Origin: Gammaproteobacteria bacterium
GTDB lineage: Bacteria; Pseudomonadota; Gammaproteobacteria; Steroidobacterales; Steroidobacteraceae
Assembly (NCBI GenBank): GCA_025355165.1
Contig: JANYAD010000104.1
Coordinates: 41,609 to 105,608 of the forward strand
DNA length: 64,000 bases
Direction of reading: 5' to 3'
This document shows positions 63,447-64,000 of this stretch, one piece after another (positions within the stretch are counted from its first letter, which is position 1; every line of letters begins with the position of its first letter). The notes beneath the pieces are model-generated. The model was not told the DNA's origin, made no database searches, and saw only the letters and a program-made list of their open reading frames with translations. Both the position numbers and the translations under genes were made by a program.

Positions 63447-64000
63447 TGTTTTCGCTCTCCACCTACGCCTTGGGACTGGCCATCGTGACGGCCGCGGCCC
63501 TTTTCACCTGGGTGCGCAGCTTGTTCCTAAAGAATGTCGCGATCGTCGACAGCATCTGGTCGCTGATGTTTGTTCTGGCGGGAGGCGTATATGCCTTTGT
63601 CTCATGGCCCCCCCGGCCGCGAACCGTGCTGGTATTAAGCTTGGTCACGGTGTGGGCGCTGCGCCTCTCGATACATATCACGCGGCGCAACCGGGGGCAC
63701 GGCGAGGATCCGCGCTATCGGGCGATTCGAGCTCGCAATCAGCCGAATTTCGCGCTGAAGAGCCTGTATCTCGTGTTTGTTTTTCAAGCCCTGCTGGCGT
63801 GGCTCATTTCGTTGCCCTTGCTCGGATCCCTATCGAGCGCCAAACCACTGAGTTGGCTCGATATGGCCGGTGCGGCGCTCTGGCTGGTGGGGTTCATTTT
63901 CGAGGCGGGCGGTGACTGGCAGTTGGCGCGATTTTCAAGCGACCCGGACAATAAGGGGCGCGTAATGGATAGCGGTTTGTGGCGATATACGCGACATCCA
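63447..64000 (+). CDS. DUF1295 membrane protein (steroid 5-alpha-reductase-like), 3' end outside window
   Basis: About 184 codons are seen before the window ends. The protein starts MFSLSTYALGLAIVTAAALF and has several transmembrane segments. The DUF1295 signatures are present: NVAIVDSIWSLMF, RRNRGHGEDPRYRAIR, and LWRYTRHP at the edge, where the family continues with NYFGE. The family is related to NADPH-dependent steroid reductases, but bacterial substrates are unknown. It is divergent from bufA and is not clearly part of that operon. Confidence 0.85.

Overview
The window reads as chromosome of a GC-rich, aerobic, catabolically versatile Gammaproteobacterium. Outer-membrane proteins, lipoproteins, Tat and Sec exports and a DUF5062 gene point that way. 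A Steroidobacter/Nevskia/Xanthomonadales-like relative is my inference only; there is no rRNA or tRNA in the window to anchor it.

Region 1 (1-8.3 kb) is a phenylacetate catabolic operon on the minus strand, paaABCDE-paaG-paaZ plus a second crotonase cut by the window edge. Its genes are joined by 4-base stop/start overlaps. A divergent paaX repressor gene faces it across an intergenic inverted repeat. Region 2 (8.4-12.3 kb) holds a branched-chain 2-oxoacid dehydrogenase, with a fused E1 alpha-beta and an E2, transcribed away from an Lrp/BkdR-type regulator with a palindrome between them. Region 3 (12.3-33.2 kb) is mixed housekeeping and accessory content. It contains a secreted penicillin-acylase-type Ntn hydrolase, an MpaB-like oxygenase with an HTH/membrane pair, a YVTN beta-propeller, a complete heavy-metal-type RND efflux operon, a PAP2 phosphatase with an altered motif, a porin, a PF10118 protein with a TetR regulator, and a repeat-rich SPOR-like protein.

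Region 4 (33.4-42.8 kb) has a three-subunit periplasmic molybdenum hydroxylase (2Fe-2S, Mo, triheme cytochrome c) behind a serine/threonine dehydratase. These are divergent from an ArsR regulator, a MATE pump and an NADP-dependent MDR reductase. An exported acetamidase/formamidase and a tautomerase follow.

Region 5 (42.9-57.5 kb) is an accessory island: ssb and a VirB/VirD4 type IV secretion system (virB2-B11 including a tiny virB7, then virD4). No relaxase, virB1 or integrase is visible. The island is split after virB3 by a cargo segment holding a decayed TIR-TolB-like-TPR gene and an intact PIN/ribbon-helix-helix toxin-antitoxin pair. The segment is bracketed by two diverged copies of the virB4 5' end.

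Region 6 (57.6-64 kb) has a GIY-YIG-like protein, two glutathione S-transferases, a DUF885 lipoprotein, a bufferin-type copper-binding RiPP operon (bufA precursor, bufB MNIO/DUF692, bufC DUF2063) with a perfect palindrome directly before bufB, and the start of a DUF1295 membrane protein. The bufferin operon and the remodelled type IV secretion island are the most interesting parts.
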